This document shows, one piece after another, positions 1 to 10,155 of a stretch of DNA of 64,000 bases; within the stretch, counting starts at the first letter, position 1, and every line of letters starts with the position of its first letter. Below the pieces are notes generated by a model, which saw only the letters and a list, made by a program, of their open reading frames with translations, had not been told where the DNA came from and made no database searches. The position numbers and the translations under genes were made by a program. Source of the DNA: Solirubrobacteraceae bacterium. GTDB taxonomy: Bacteria > Actinomycetota > Thermoleophilia > Solirubrobacterales > Solirubrobacteraceae. Location of the stretch: positions 366,807 through 430,806 of the forward strand of contig JAUJOF010000001.1 of the NCBI GenBank assembly GCA_030447785.1. Reading direction: 5' to 3'.

Positions 1-5
1 CGACG

Positions 6-1175
6 TCACTTGCGCGATGGCAGCGCCGCGGCCACCGCGCGGCGCACCTGCTCCACCGTCACCACCCCGCGCAGCACGCCGTCGGGATCGACGGCCATCA
101 GCGCGCCCTGGTGGCTGAGGCCCTCGCGGCTCAGCAGTTGCTCGACCGGCATGTCGGCGCGGACCCGCCAGCGCTCGACGTCGCCGTCCAGCAGCCCAGA
201 GACGGGGGTGGCGGGCCTTCCGGCCTCCACCTCCTGGTCGACCTCGGCCTGGCGGGCCAGGCCGAGGAAGCGCCCGGCCTCGTCGACGGTCGGAAAGAAG
301 TCCCAGCCATAGCGCAGGAAGAACGTCTCCCGGGCGTCGAGGGCGCTCGTCGCGCCGGGCATGGTCACCGGCTCGGCGTCCATGATGTCGGCGACCGTGA
401 CGCCGTCGAGGCTCTGGCTGAAGGTGGTGGAGAGCATCGCGCTGCGCGCCCCCTGGGTGATGAAGAAGCCCAGGATGCCCAGCCACACCGCGTTGAGCAG
501 GTCGCCGGTGGCCAGCCCGAGATAGACGCCCAGGCCCACCAGCAGCCAGCCGAAGCCCTGGCCGGTCCATGCCGAGGCGCGCGTGGCCTTGATGCGGTCG
601 CCGGTGACCCCCCACACGAGCGCCTTGGCCAGGCGCCCGCCGTCCAGGGGGAACGCGGGCAGCATGTTGAAGGCGAACAGCAGCACGTTGAAGGTCGCCA
701 GGAAGGCCAGCAGCGCCGGCACCGGCGACGCGCTGCCGGCCTCCTGGAGGGTCATGAGGGCGAGCACGTCGCCACCCCCGGCGGCCAGCACGCTCGCGCC
801 CGCGCAGGCCAGCGCTACCAACAGGGTCACCGCCGGGCCCGCCGCGGCCACGCGGAACTCCTCGCCGGGCGTCTGGGTGTCGCGGGTCATCTTGGCCAGG
901 CCGCCCAGCAGCCACAGGTCGATCCCGCTGATGCCGATCCCGTTGCGCTTGGCCACGACCGCGTGGCCAAGCTCGTGCAGGACCAGCGAGACGAAGAACA
1001 GCAGCGCGCTGATCACCGCCACCGTGTAGGCCTGCACCTCCGAGCCGCCCAGCTGAACGCGGAAGCGCTCGGACAGCAGGTAGATGAGCAGGAACAGCAC
1101 GATGAACCAGCTCGGGTTCACGCCGATGCGGATCCCGAAGAGGCGCACGAGCTGGATGGAGCCTCCGCCGAACAT
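6..1175 (-). CDS. Site-2 protease family (M50) zinc metalloprotease with C-terminal CBS-like region
   Basis: HELGH motif in SLVLHELGHAVVAKR, NMLPAFPLDGGR second motif, multiple TM segments. Confidence 0.9.
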   Translation of the reverse strand: MFGGGSIQLVRLFGIRIGVNPSWFIVLFLLIYLLSERFRVQLGGSEVQAYTVAVISALLFFVSLVLHELGHAVVAKRNGIGISGIDLWLLGGLAKMTRDTQTPGEEFRVAAAGPAVTLLVALACAGASVLAAGGGDVLALMTLQEAGSASPVPALLAFLATFNVLLFAFNMLPAFPLDGGRLAKALVWGVTGDRIKATRASAWTGQGFGWLLVGLGVYLGLATGDLLNAVWLGILGFFITQGARSAMLSTTFSQSLDGVTVADIMDAEPVTMPGATSALDARETFFLRYGWDFFPTVDEAGRFLGLARQAEVDQEVEAGRPATPVSGLLDGDVERWRVRADMPVEQLLSREGLSHQGALMAVDPDGVLRGVVTVEQVRRAVAAALPSRK

Positions 1176-1184
1176 GGGCGTTGA

Positions 1185-2006
1185 TCATGGCAGGGGGGTC
1201 TGAACCGCTTCCCGGACCGTGCGCAGGAAGCCCCCGACCTCGGCGGCGGTGCGCTCGGGCTGCTCCTCGAAGACGAAGTGCCCGGCGTCCTCGAAGATCA
1301 GGAGGCGATGGTCGGGCAGGGCCCGGGCGAAGCGGTGGGCGCCGCTGACCGGCGTGAAGCGGTCCTTGGCGCCCCACAGCAGCAGTGTGGGGGCGGCCAG
1401 TTCGGGCACGCGCGGCTCGTAGGGCGCGAGCTTGTCGAAGTCGCCGGAGCGGTGGAGGGCCAGCACCGCGCGCCGGCGCGGCTCGTCGGCGACACCCTTC
1501 CAGCAGGCTTCCACCATGTCTGCGCTCGCCGCCGGGCAGGCGGCGCGCAACATGGACGAGAAGGTGCCATGCGTCATGTGGACGAGCATGCGCTCGCCCA
1601 TCGGACCGCGCAGCGTGTCGCCCAGCCCGTGCCAGCGCGCGTCGACGAAGAAGCCGGTGCACGAGAGCACCAGCGCACGAGGACGCAGGCCCACGTCCAG
1701 GGCCCAGCGCAGCGCGATGAGCCCGCCCCAGTCGTGCAGCACAAGCGCCTGTGGGTCCAGACCGGTGGCGGTGACGAAGGCGTCCAGCGCTCGCACGTGG
1801 GCCTCCCAGGTGCCCGCGCCGTCCTGCAGAGGCGAGTCGCCGAAGCCGGGCAGGTCGGGGGCGACGCCGCGCCAGCCCGCGCCGGCGATCGCCGGCAGCA
1901 CGTGGCGCCACATGTACGAAGAGCCCGGCCAGCCGTGCAGGCACAGGGCGACGGGGGCGTCGAGGTCTCCGGCTTCGCGCGCGTGGAGCACGGCCCCGTC
2001 CGTCAC
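1185..2006 (-). CDS. Alpha/beta hydrolase (haloalkane dehalogenase/epoxide hydrolase-like)
   Basis: VALCLHGWPGSSYMWRHVLP, LHDWGG nucleophile-elbow region, GHFVFEEQPE; GTG start overlaps upstream gene stop. Confidence 0.85.
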   Translation of the reverse strand: MTDGAVLHAREAGDLDAPVALCLHGWPGSSYMWRHVLPAIAGAGWRGVAPDLPGFGDSPLQDGAGTWEAHVRALDAFVTATGLDPQALVLHDWGGLIALRWALDVGLRPRALVLSCTGFFVDARWHGLGDTLRGPMGERMLVHMTHGTFSSMLRAACPAASADMVEACWKGVADEPRRRAVLALHRSGDFDKLAPYEPRVPELAAPTLLLWGAKDRFTPVSGAHRFARALPDHRLLIFEDAGHFVFEEQPERTAAEVGGFLRTVREAVQTPLP

Positions 2007-3685
2007 CCCTCTCCCGTGTGGCGCGCCGGGGCCCGCGCCGCACCCCCCTGCGGAGTGTGGCGCTCCAGGATGCTGCGGGTGTCGATGCCCGGGGGCAACG
2101 TGCCGTAGTTCAGGCCGCCGTGCCCCGCCAGGCGCGAGGCGCAGAAGGCGTCGCTCACCGCGGGCGGGGCGTAACGCACCAGCAGCGACCCCTGCAGGCC
2201 CAGTGCCATCAGCTCGACCACGCGGCGCGCGCGGTGCTCGATGGCCTCCGGGTCGGCGAACTCCTCGCGCAGGCGCGTGACGAAGGCGTCCAGGCGCGCG
2301 TCGGCGCCGCCCGCCTCGTCCAGCTCGGCGAAGAAGGCCTCGAGGGTCCGCTCGCCCGTGCGGCTCAGCGCGCGCAGCACGTCGAGCGCGTTGACGTTGC
2401 CCGAGCCCTCCCACACCGAGTTCAGCGGCGCCTCGCGGTACAGGCGTGGCATGCCCGACTCCTCGACGTAGCCGTTGCCCCCCAGGCACTCCAGGGCCTC
2501 GAAGGCAACGCCGGGGAAGCGCTTGCACACCCAGAACTTGCCCACCGCGGTGCCCAGGCGCTTGAGGTGGGCGGCGTCCTCGTCGTGGGGCGCCTCGTCG
2601 TAGGCGCGCGCCAGGCGCATGGCCAGCGCCGTGGCCGCCTCGCTCTCCACGGCCAGGTCGGCCAGCACGTTGGCCATCAGCGGCTGGTCGGCCAGCACCC
2701 GGCCGAAGGCGAAGCGGTGGGCAGCGTGCCAGGTGGCATTGGCCACGGCATGACGCATGCCGCCGGCGCTGCCGATGACGCAGTCCAGCCGGGTGTGGGC
2801 GACCATCTCGAGGATGGTGGCCACGCCGCGCCCGGGCTCGCCCACCACGCGCGCCCAGGTGCCGTCCAACTCGACCTCGCCCGAGGCATTGGAGCGGTTG
2901 CCCAGCTTGTCCTTGAGGCGCTGCAGGCGGAAGGTGTTGCGTGCGCCGTCGGGCAGGATGCGAGGCACCGCGAAGCACGACATCCCCTCGTCGGTCTGGG
3001 CGAGCACGAGGAAGAGGTCGCACATCGGTGCCGAGCAGAACCACTTGTGGCCGGTCAGGACGTACTCGCCGCCGGCGCCGTCGAGCGGCTCGGCCACGGT
3101 GGCGTTGGCGCGCACGTCGGAGCCGCCCTGCTTCTCGGTCATGGCCATGCCGCACCTAGCCGAGCCCTTCTCGTGCGCGGGTCGCAGCTCGCCGTCGTAG
3201 CCGCGGCTGGTCAACAGCGGCTCCCACTCGCCGGCCAGGTCGGGCTGGGCGCGCAGGGCAGGGACCGCGGCGAAGGTCATCGTGATGGGGCAGGCGAAGC
3301 CCCCCTCGGCCTGGGTGGCGGTGAGGTACATAGCGGTGCGCGCCGCGTGGGCGCCGGCGCGCCCGGTCGTCCAGGGAAGGCTGTGCAGCTCGTGACGCGC
3401 GCCCAGGGCCATGAGCTGGTGCCAGGCGGGGTGGAACTCCACCTCGTCGATGCGGTTGCCGTAGCGATCGTGGGTGCGCAGCCGCGGGGGGAACTCGTTG
3501 GCCTCCACACCCCAGTCCATCGGCTCGCCGCCCCACGCGGCGCCGACCTCCTCGCAGCGCTCGCGCGCCCAGCCGCCGCCCTCGCGCTCGAGCGCCTCGA
3601 CGAGCGACAGGTGATCGGTGAAGAGGTTGCGATCGGTCAGCGGCGGGGGCTGGTTGGTGACCGTGTGGGTGACCGTGGTGGCCAT
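2003..3685 (-). CDS. Acyl-CoA dehydrogenase (AidB-like)
   Basis: MAMTEKQGGSDVRAN, GHKWFCSAPMCDLFLVLAQT, ECLGGNGYVEESGMPRLYREAPLNSVWEGSGN; start taken at internal Met MATTVTHT. Confidence 0.9.
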   Translation of the reverse strand: MATTVTHTVTNQPPPLTDRNLFTDHLSLVEALEREGGGWARERCEEVGAAWGGEPMDWGVEANEFPPRLRTHDRYGNRIDEVEFHPAWHQLMALGARHELHSLPWTTGRAGAHAARTAMYLTATQAEGGFACPITMTFAAVPALRAQPDLAGEWEPLLTSRGYDGELRPAHEKGSARCGMAMTEKQGGSDVRANATVAEPLDGAGGEYVLTGHKWFCSAPMCDLFLVLAQTDEGMSCFAVPRILPDGARNTFRLQRLKDKLGNRSNASGEVELDGTWARVVGEPGRGVATILEMVAHTRLDCVIGSAGGMRHAVANATWHAAHRFAFGRVLADQPLMANVLADLAVESEAATALAMRLARAYDEAPHDEDAAHLKRLGTAVGKFWVCKRFPGVAFEALECLGGNGYVEESGMPRLYREAPLNSVWEGSGNVNALDVLRALSRTGERTLEAFFAELDEAGGADARLDAFVTRLREEFADPEAIEHRARRVVELMALGLQGSLLVRYAPPAVSDAFCASRLAGHGGLNYGTLPPGIDTRSILERHTPQGGAARAPARHTGEG

Positions 3686-3838
3686 GGTCCTAGTGGCCCT
3701 TCTCGCAACGATCGACCGCAAACAACGGGCGCCGATCACCGCCAGGCGGCGTCCTCGGTCGGGGCAATGGCCCCGCCATTGCACCCTCCCTGCGTCCTGG
3801 CATGGCGGCGCCGGCACCGCGTCGTTTCCGGCCGAACG

Positions 3839-4537
3839 TCACGAGAAGGACCACTGGGTGGGCTGCGCGATCGCGACTCGGGCTCCGGCAGCGCGGAGGG
3901 ACAGGTCGACGAGGGCACGGATCAGGTGATCGGGCGACACGGCTTCGTCGGTTCGCGCGAGCGGCCCGACGAGCGCCTCGCCGATCGCGCCGACCAGGGC
4001 TGCGGCGGTGAGGTCGACGTCCTGGGCTGGAAGGTGGCCGTCCGCGATGCCCTCTTCCAGGACGGCGGCGAAGCTCTCGGCGTAGGCGCGGCGGAACAGC
4101 AGGCGCTCGCCCTCCACCGCCGGGTCGGCGGGCTCGGCCAGCAGCGCGTAGGCCAGCCGCGGCGCGCGCAGCGCCCGCCGCGCGAAGGTCTCGACCCCGG
4201 CGGTGAGGCGCTCGAAGGGGGTGGGCCCTTCCACGATCGCTGGGCGATCGCCCAAGGGCTTCCCCCTGCTGACCGCCGCGCGCACCGCGTCCACCTCCCG
4301 CTGCGAGGCCCGCCGGAAGACCTCGGCGAACAGCTCCGCCTTGGAGGGGAAGTGGCGATACACGCTGCCGGTGGCCACGCCGGCCTCGCGGGCCACCGCG
4401 GCGATGGAGGCCGCGCCGAAGCCACCGCGAGCCATCAGCCGGGCCGCGGCGTCCAGGAGCTGCTCGCGCGTGCGGATCCTCCGCGCCTCGGTGCGCTGGG
4501 TGGTTCGGTAGGGCATCGCCGCCAAGAAGTGAACCAT
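3839..4537 (-). CDS. TetR family transcriptional regulator
   Basis: N-terminal HTH GGFGAASIAAVAREAGVATGSVYRHFPSKAELFAEVF. Confidence 0.9.
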   Translation of the reverse strand: MVHFLAAMPYRTTQRTEARRIRTREQLLDAAARLMARGGFGAASIAAVAREAGVATGSVYRHFPSKAELFAEVFRRASQREVDAVRAAVSRGKPLGDRPAIVEGPTPFERLTAGVETFARRALRAPRLAYALLAEPADPAVEGERLLFRRAYAESFAAVLEEGIADGHLPAQDVDLTAAALVGAIGEALVGPLARTDEAVSPDHLIRALVDLSLRAAGARVAIAQPTQWSFS

Positions 4538-4603
4538 CGTTCAAACCTTGTGGCAAGGTCGCTGGAAGCGATGGACGCGATGGACGCCGGGTAGCACCGC
4601 GCC

Positions 4604-5365
4604 ATGCTGGCGGCCGCGACCGTGCTCCTGGTCGCGCTGGTCTCCCTGCTCATCACCCGGGTGGCGACCATCGCGCTGACCCTCACCGGCATGGCGCGCG
4701 ACGCCGCTCGCTTCCAGGCCCGCTCGGCGCTGTCGGGCACCGGGTTCACCACGACCGAGGCCGAGGCGGTCGTCAGCCACCCGGTGCGCCGGCGCATCGT
4801 GATGACCCTCATGCTCCTGGGCAGCGCCGGCCTGGTGACCACGATCGCCACGCTGATCCTGACCTTCGCCAGCGCCGACCGCGCGCAGGCCTTGGCCCGC
4901 CTGGGCGTCCTCATCGTCGCCTTGACAGGTCTTCTGTGGCTGTCGCGCAGAGCCTGGGTGGACCGGCGGCTGTCGGCGCTGATCGCTCGTCTGCTGCGCC
5001 GCTACACCGACCTCGAGGCAGCCGATTACGCCCAGCTGTTGCACATCGGCGGCGAGTGGGGGGTCGGGGAGGTGGCCGTCCGCGAGGGCGACTGGCTGGC
5101 GGACACCACGCTGGGGGACCTGCGCCTGCGCGAGGAGGGCGTGGTCGCGCTGGGCCTGGAGCTGCCGGGGGGCGAGTACCTCGGGGCGCCGAGCTTCGAG
5201 ACGGTGGTCCGCCCGGGCGCCACCCTGGTCCTCTACGGGCGCGCCGAGCGCCTGGCCGAGCTGGACGACCGGCCCGGGGGTGCGGCCGGCCAGCAGGCAC
5301 ACGAGCAGGCCGTCGCCGACGCGCGCCGCTCCTCCCAGGCCGAGCGCGAGCGCGCGGGGACCTGA
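4604..5365 (+). CDS. Membrane protein with TrkA-C (RCK_C) domain
   Basis: N-terminal TM helices, then GEVAVREGDWLADTTLGDLRLREEGVVALGLELPGGEYLGAP..TVVRPGATLVLYG. Confidence 0.75.
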   Translation: MLAAATVLLVALVSLLITRVATIALTLTGMARDAARFQARSALSGTGFTTTEAEAVVSHPVRRRIVMTLMLLGSAGLVTTIATLILTFASADRAQALARLGVLIVALTGLLWLSRRAWVDRRLSALIARLLRRYTDLEAADYAQLLHIGGEWGVGEVAVREGDWLADTTLGDLRLREEGVVALGLELPGGEYLGAPSFETVVRPGATLVLYGRAERLAELDDRPGGAAGQQAHEQAVADARRSSQAERERAGT

Positions 5366-5395
5366 CCGCCGGGCATCGCGGCGCCCGCCCGCCCG

Positions 5396-6382
5396 CTACG
5401 GGTCAGAGCCGCGCGGCTCGAGCGGCCGTCCGCCGCGGGTGCGCTCCTCGGGCTCGCCTCGACGCGCGGGCGGGTGGGTCACCAGGCCGCGCAGCGCGCC
5501 CACCAGCCGGCGCCCGAGGGGCTCGGCGTCTGGGTCGGCCTCCCCGGTCTGGTGGGGCAGCTGCTGGGCGAGCTCGGCGCCGAACAGGAACACGTTGGCG
5601 GTCAGCCAGACGAAGACCATGAAGGCCACCACCGTTCCCAGCGAGGCGTAGACGGCGCTGAGGTTGGCGAGGTTCCCCAGGTAGACGGCGAACAGCGCCT
5701 TGGTGCCCTCGAAGCCGACGGCCGCGAGGACACCGCCTGCCAGCGCGTGACGCAGGCGCACGTCCGTCGCGGGGATGAAGCGGAACAGCAGCGTGAAGGT
5801 CACCAGCCCCAGCACGGCCGGCAGCAGCCGGCCGAGCACGAGGACGGCATCGCCGATGGCCGCGCCCACCGAGCCCAGCTCCTCCTCGCTCACCTCGGAG
5901 ATCTCGCGCACCAGAAAGGTGAGGATCATCGAGGCGGCCACGACCACGCCGGCGACCAGGACCAGGACCACGTCGAGGGCCTTCCCGCGCAGGGGCGGCC
6001 GTGGGTCCTCGACGTTCCAGACGGTGTTGAGCGCGAAGCGCACGGCGCCCATCACGCCGCTGGACGAGAGGATGAGGACCACGAGGCCCACCGCGCCGGT
6101 CGCTCCGGCGCTCCGGGTGACGGTGCGCAGCAGCTGCTCGAGCTCGGCGCGCCCCTCGTCGACCCGGAGGGGCACCCTCCCGAGGATGGTTTCGATGATC
6201 TGCGAGCGGGCCGCCTCGTCGTCGAGGACCAGACCGGCCACCGCGACGAGCAGGATGGCCAGCGGGAAGAGCGCCAGCAGCGCGTAGTAGGAGATCGCCG
6301 CGGCCAGCTTCGGGCAGCCGTCGGCCAGGAACTCGGAGAACGCCCCCGCGAAGGTGGCACCGGCACGGCGCAGCTGGCGCAT
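5396..6382 (-). CDS. YihY/virulence factor BrkB family membrane protein
   Basis: AAAISYYALLALFPLAILLVAV; multiple TM; YASLGTVVAFMVFVWLTANVFLFGAELA. Confidence 0.88.
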   Translation of the reverse strand: MRQLRRAGATFAGAFSEFLADGCPKLAAAISYYALLALFPLAILLVAVAGLVLDDEAARSQIIETILGRVPLRVDEGRAELEQLLRTVTRSAGATGAVGLVVLILSSSGVMGAVRFALNTVWNVEDPRPPLRGKALDVVLVLVAGVVVAASMILTFLVREISEVSEEELGSVGAAIGDAVLVLGRLLPAVLGLVTFTLLFRFIPATDVRLRHALAGGVLAAVGFEGTKALFAVYLGNLANLSAVYASLGTVVAFMVFVWLTANVFLFGAELAQQLPHQTGEADPDAEPLGRRLVGALRGLVTHPPARRGEPEERTRGGRPLEPRGSDP

Positions 6383-6451
6383 CCGACCGTGCTACCCGAC
6401 TCCCGTGCGGGATGTGACGCGCGCGGGCGTGTGTCCTCGCCCGCCGCGGCC

Positions 6452-7423
6452 CTACACGAGGCCCAGCCCCTGGACCGCGTCGCGCTCGTCGGTGAGCTCC
6501 TTGACGGTCGCGTCGATCCTGCCCTGGGCGAAGTCGGCGATCTCCAGGCCCTGCTCGATCTCGTAGGAGCCGTCCGAGCAGCGCACCGGGAAGCTCGACA
6601 CGATGCCCTCGGCCACGCCGTAGGAGCCGTCGGAGGGAACGGCCATGGAGCGCAGCCCGTCGGCGCCCAGCACCCAGTCGCGCACGTGGTCGATCGCGGC
6701 GTTGGCCGCGCTCGCGGCGCTGGAGGCCCCTCGCGCGTCGATGATCTCGGCGCCGCGCTTGCCCACGCGCGGGATGTACTCGTTCTCGTACCACTCCATG
6801 TCCACCTGGTCGACCGCGCGCCGGCCGGCGACCTTCGCGTTGAACAGGTCGGGGAACATCGTGGGGGAGTGGTTGCCCCACACCACGAGGTCCTGCACGT
6901 CGCCCACGCCAACGCCCAGCTTGCCGGCCAGCTGGGCGACCGCGCGATTCTCGTCCAGCCGCGTCATGGCCGTGATGCGCTCGGGCGGGATGTCGGGTGC
7001 GTTGGCGGCGGCGATCAGCGCGTTGGTGTTGGCCGGATTGCCGACCACCAGCACCCGCACGTCGTCGGCCGCGTGGGCGTTGATGGCCTCGCCCTGGGGC
7101 TTGAAGATCGCGCCGTTGGCCTCGAGCAGGTCGGCGCGCTCCATGCCCTTGGAGCGCGGGCGGGCGCCCACCAGCAGCGCGACGTCCACGCCGTCGAAGG
7201 CCTGCCCGGGGTCGTCGTGGATGTCCACGGACGCAAGCAGCGGGAAGGCGCAGTCGACCAGCTCGAGCGCGGTGCCCTCCGCGGCCTTGACCGCGTCGGG
7301 GATCTCCAGCAGGCGCAGCTCGATCTCCTCGTCGCCTCCGAGCATCTGCCCGGAGGCGAGGCGGAAGAGCAGGGCGTAGCCGATCTGGCCGGCGGCGCCG
7401 GTGACTGCGATTCGGGTGGCCAT
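6452..7423 (-). CDS. mdh: Malate dehydrogenase
   Basis: [57 protein letters not shown]. Confidence 0.93.
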   Translation of the reverse strand: MATRIAVTGAAGQIGYALLFRLASGQMLGGDEEIELRLLEIPDAVKAAEGTALELVDCAFPLLASVDIHDDPGQAFDGVDVALLVGARPRSKGMERADLLEANGAIFKPQGEAINAHAADDVRVLVVGNPANTNALIAAANAPDIPPERITAMTRLDENRAVAQLAGKLGVGVGDVQDLVVWGNHSPTMFPDLFNAKVAGRRAVDQVDMEWYENEYIPRVGKRGAEIIDARGASSAASAANAAIDHVRDWVLGADGLRSMAVPSDGSYGVAEGIVSSFPVRCSDGSYEIEQGLEIADFAQGRIDATVKELTDERDAVQGLGLV

Positions 7424-8642
7424 CAGGCGGTCATCTCCTCGTTCAGGTTCGCGTCGATCGCGTCCAGGAAGTCCTGGGTGGTCAGCCAGCCCTGGTCGCC
7501 GCCCACCAGCAGGGCGAGATCCTTGGTCATCGTTCCGCTCTCGACGGTCTGCACGCACACGCGCTCCAGGGTGGCGGCGAAGTCGCCGACCTGCGGCGTC
7601 TCGTCCAGGCGCCCGCGGTGTTGCAGGGCCCGCGTCCACGCGAAGATCGAAGCGATCGGGTTGGTCGAGGTCTCCTCGCCGCGCTGGTGTCGGCGGAAAT
7701 GGCGCGTGACCGTGCCGTGGGCCGCCTCGGCCTCCACGGTGTTGCCGTCGGGGGTCATGAGCACGCTGGTCATCAGCCCCAGCGACCCAAAGCCCTGCGC
7801 GACGGTGTCGGACTGCACGTCGCCGTCGTAGTTCTTGCACGCCCACACGTAGCCGCCCTCCCACTTCAGCGCGGCGGCCACCATGTCGTCGATCAGGCGG
7901 TGCTCGTAGGTGAGCCCGGCCGCCTCGAAGTCCTGCTTGAACTCGTCGTCGAACACCTCCTGGAAGATGTCCTTGAAGCGCCCGTCGTAGGTCTTCATGA
8001 TCGTGTTCTTGGTGGACATGTAGACCGGGAAGGCGCGCTCCAGCCCGTAGCGCATGGACGCGCGCGCGAAGTCGCGGATCGACTCGTCGAGGTTGTACAT
8101 GGCCATCGCCACGCCCCCGCCGGCGGGAAAGTCGAAGACCTCGAGCTCGATCGGCTGCCCCCGTCGCTGGGCGTGAAGGTCAGCATCAACTTGCCCTCCC
8201 CGGGGATCCTCGTGTCCGTCGCACGGTACTGGTCGCCGAAGGCGTGACGGCCGATGACGATCGGCTTGGTCCACCCGGGTACCAGCCGCGGCACGTTGGC
8301 CATCACGATCGGCTCGCGGAAGATGACCCCTCCGATGATGTTGCGGATCGTCCCGTTGGGCGAGCGCCACATCTTCTTCAGCTCGAACTCCTCCACCCGC
8401 GCCTCGTCAGGGGTGATCGTCGCGCACTTCACCCCGACCCCGTGCTCGCGGATCGCGTGGGCGGCGTCCACGGTCACCTGGTCGTCGGTCGCGTCGCGCT
8501 GCTCGATCCCGAGGTCGTAGTACTCGAGCTGGACGTCGAGGTGGGGCAGGATCAGCTTCTCCTTGATGAACGCCCAGATGATCCTGGTCATCTCGTCGCC
8601 GTCCAGCTCGACCACGGGGTTGTGCACCTTGATCTTCGCCAT
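7423..8642 (-). CDS. icd: NADP-dependent isocitrate dehydrogenase, split by an apparent 1-nt deletion near 8160
   Basis: N-part [29 protein letters not shown] (ORF 7995..8642) and C-part [18 protein letters not shown]...[14 protein letters not shown] (ORF 7423..8370) are adjacent pieces of one protein. Confidence 0.88.
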
Positions 8643-8753
8643 GGGCGGCGATGCTATGGGAGAGGCGCCGTGGCGCGTCTGCGACGGCCCGACGGGCCGA
8701 TCAACGCCGACTGGGCGATCCTCGAGGCGGCTCGGCCATCGATCGTCCGGTGG

Positions 8754-9158
8754 TCACGCCGCTTCCTTCGGATGCCAGCCCCGCCCGCGCTTCTCGACCA
8801 GCCCGTCCTGCGCGAGGCCCGGCAGCACGCGGTAGAGATAGTTCTGCTGGATGCCCATCTGCTCGGCGATGTCGGGAATGGAGATGCCGGGGTTGGCCTT
8901 CACCAGGTCGAGGGCCTGGGTGGCGCGGGTCCCGCTGCCGCGGGGGCGCCCGCGGCGGCGGCCGTTGGAAGAGCCGGAGGAGGCGCGAGAGCGCCGGCCG
9001 CGCCCGGCGCCCGTGGCGCCGCCCGCCGAGGACCGCTCGCTCACACCGTCCAGAGCGGCCTTGGCGGCCTCGAGACGGTGGTACTCGTCCACCAGCGGCT
9101 TGAGCTCCTTCAGCCGGTCATTGATCTCACGCTTCTTGTCGTCCAGGAAATCAGTCAT
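8754..9158 (-). CDS. Small winged-helix protein with coiled-coil N-terminus and AT-hook-like RGRPRGSG linker
   Basis: MTDFLDDKKREINDRLKEL..; RRRGRPRGSGTRATQALDLVKANPGISIPDIAEQMGIQQNYLYRVLPGLAQDGLVEKRGRGW. Confidence 0.7.
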   Translation of the reverse strand: MTDFLDDKKREINDRLKELKPLVDEYHRLEAAKAALDGVSERSSAGGATGAGRGRRSRASSGSSNGRRRGRPRGSGTRATQALDLVKANPGISIPDIAEQMGIQQNYLYRVLPGLAQDGLVEKRGRGWHPKEAA

Positions 9159-9183
9159 ATCAGTTACCTTACACCACTCACAT

Positions 9184-9630
9184 TCACTTCTCCAACAGCT
9201 GCTTCAAACGTTGCAGGGAGGCGCTGGCTTCGCGCTCGGGCACACCGCCCACCAGCGCGCCCGAGGCTACCGAGCCCAGCGGCCCGAAGGGCGCCTTGAA
9301 CTCGTTGCGGTACTCGAAGTGCGTCCCGCCGCCGCCGCGTTCGTGCAGGCGGTTCTCGATCAGGGCCTTCGAGCGAGCCGGGCCCTTGCCCTTCCACCGC
9401 GCGAACCACGGTGCCTCGACCTCGTCGAGCCTCCACTTCACATGGAAGGTCAGACCGCGCAGGCACAGTGCCTGGTCCATGCGAAAGCCCGGGCGAAGCG
9501 GCCCGTCGTCGACGCGATCCACCCCACGGGCGATCGTGACCCACTCCGTCGTGCGCGCGGGGTCCATGGCGGCCTCCCACACCACCTCGGGCGGTGCGGC
9601 GATGTCGATCTGGGCGACGACGAGGGACAC
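9184..9630 (-). CDS. SRPBCC family protein
   Basis: IDIAAPPEVVWEAAMDPARTTEWV; paralogous to the next gene. Confidence 0.75.
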   Translation of the reverse strand: MSLVVAQIDIAAPPEVVWEAAMDPARTTEWVTIARGVDRVDDGPLRPGFRMDQALCLRGLTFHVKWRLDEVEAPWFARWKGKGPARSKALIENRLHERGGGGTHFEYRNEFKAPFGPLGSVASGALVGGVPEREASASLQRLKQLLEK

Positions 9631-9661
9631 GGCGAGTCCACCCTACCCCCGGCTCGGTCCC

Positions 9662-10108
9662 TCAGCCCTCGACCAGGGCCTTCAGGCGCTGCAAGGAGGC
9701 GTCGGCCTCCTCGCGCGGCGCGTCGCCGGTCACCGCCCTGGCGGCCATCCTGCCCATCGGACCACCAGGGGCGTCGAAGCTGTTGGCGTAGAGGAAGCGC
9801 GTTCCGCCGTTGGCTCCCACCAGGCGGTACTCGGTCATGGCCGATGAGCCGGCGGGGCCGTCGCCCTCCCAGCGCACCATGCGCGGCGCATCGACCTCGG
9901 CGGCCGTCCACGCCACGGTGAACGATTGGCCACGCAGGGTCATCTCCTGCTCCATGGTGAACCCCCGCTCCAGCGGCCCGGCATCGGCGCGCTCGAGCGC
10001 GCGGTGGATCGTCACCCACTCGGCCAGGCGGCGGGGATTGGAGACGATCGCCCACACCTCCTCGGGCGGGGCGTCGATCTCGATGGTGGTCTCCACGCGG
10101 TCGGCCAT
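9662..10108 (-). CDS. SRPBCC family protein
   Basis: IEIDAPPEEVWAIVSNPRRLAEWVTIHRALERADAGPLERGF; same C-terminal ASLQRLK..L motif as neighbour. Confidence 0.75.
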   Translation of the reverse strand: MADRVETTIEIDAPPEEVWAIVSNPRRLAEWVTIHRALERADAGPLERGFTMEQEMTLRGQSFTVAWTAAEVDAPRMVRWEGDGPAGSSAMTEYRLVGANGGTRFLYANSFDAPGGPMGRMAARAVTGDAPREEADASLQRLKALVEG

Positions 10109-10155
10109 GGGAGCGCCGTACCCGCCGTCCGGCCGGTCAAGCCGTCCGTGGCGCG

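Noticed and set aside
2018-4594. 858-aa plus-strand ORF across the dehydrogenase and TetR genes
   Set aside because: Antisense to two recognisable genes; composition is typical of a shadow ORF.
5474-7831. 785-aa plus-strand ORF
   Set aside because: Antisense to the YihY/BrkB-like gene and mdh; no recognisable domains.
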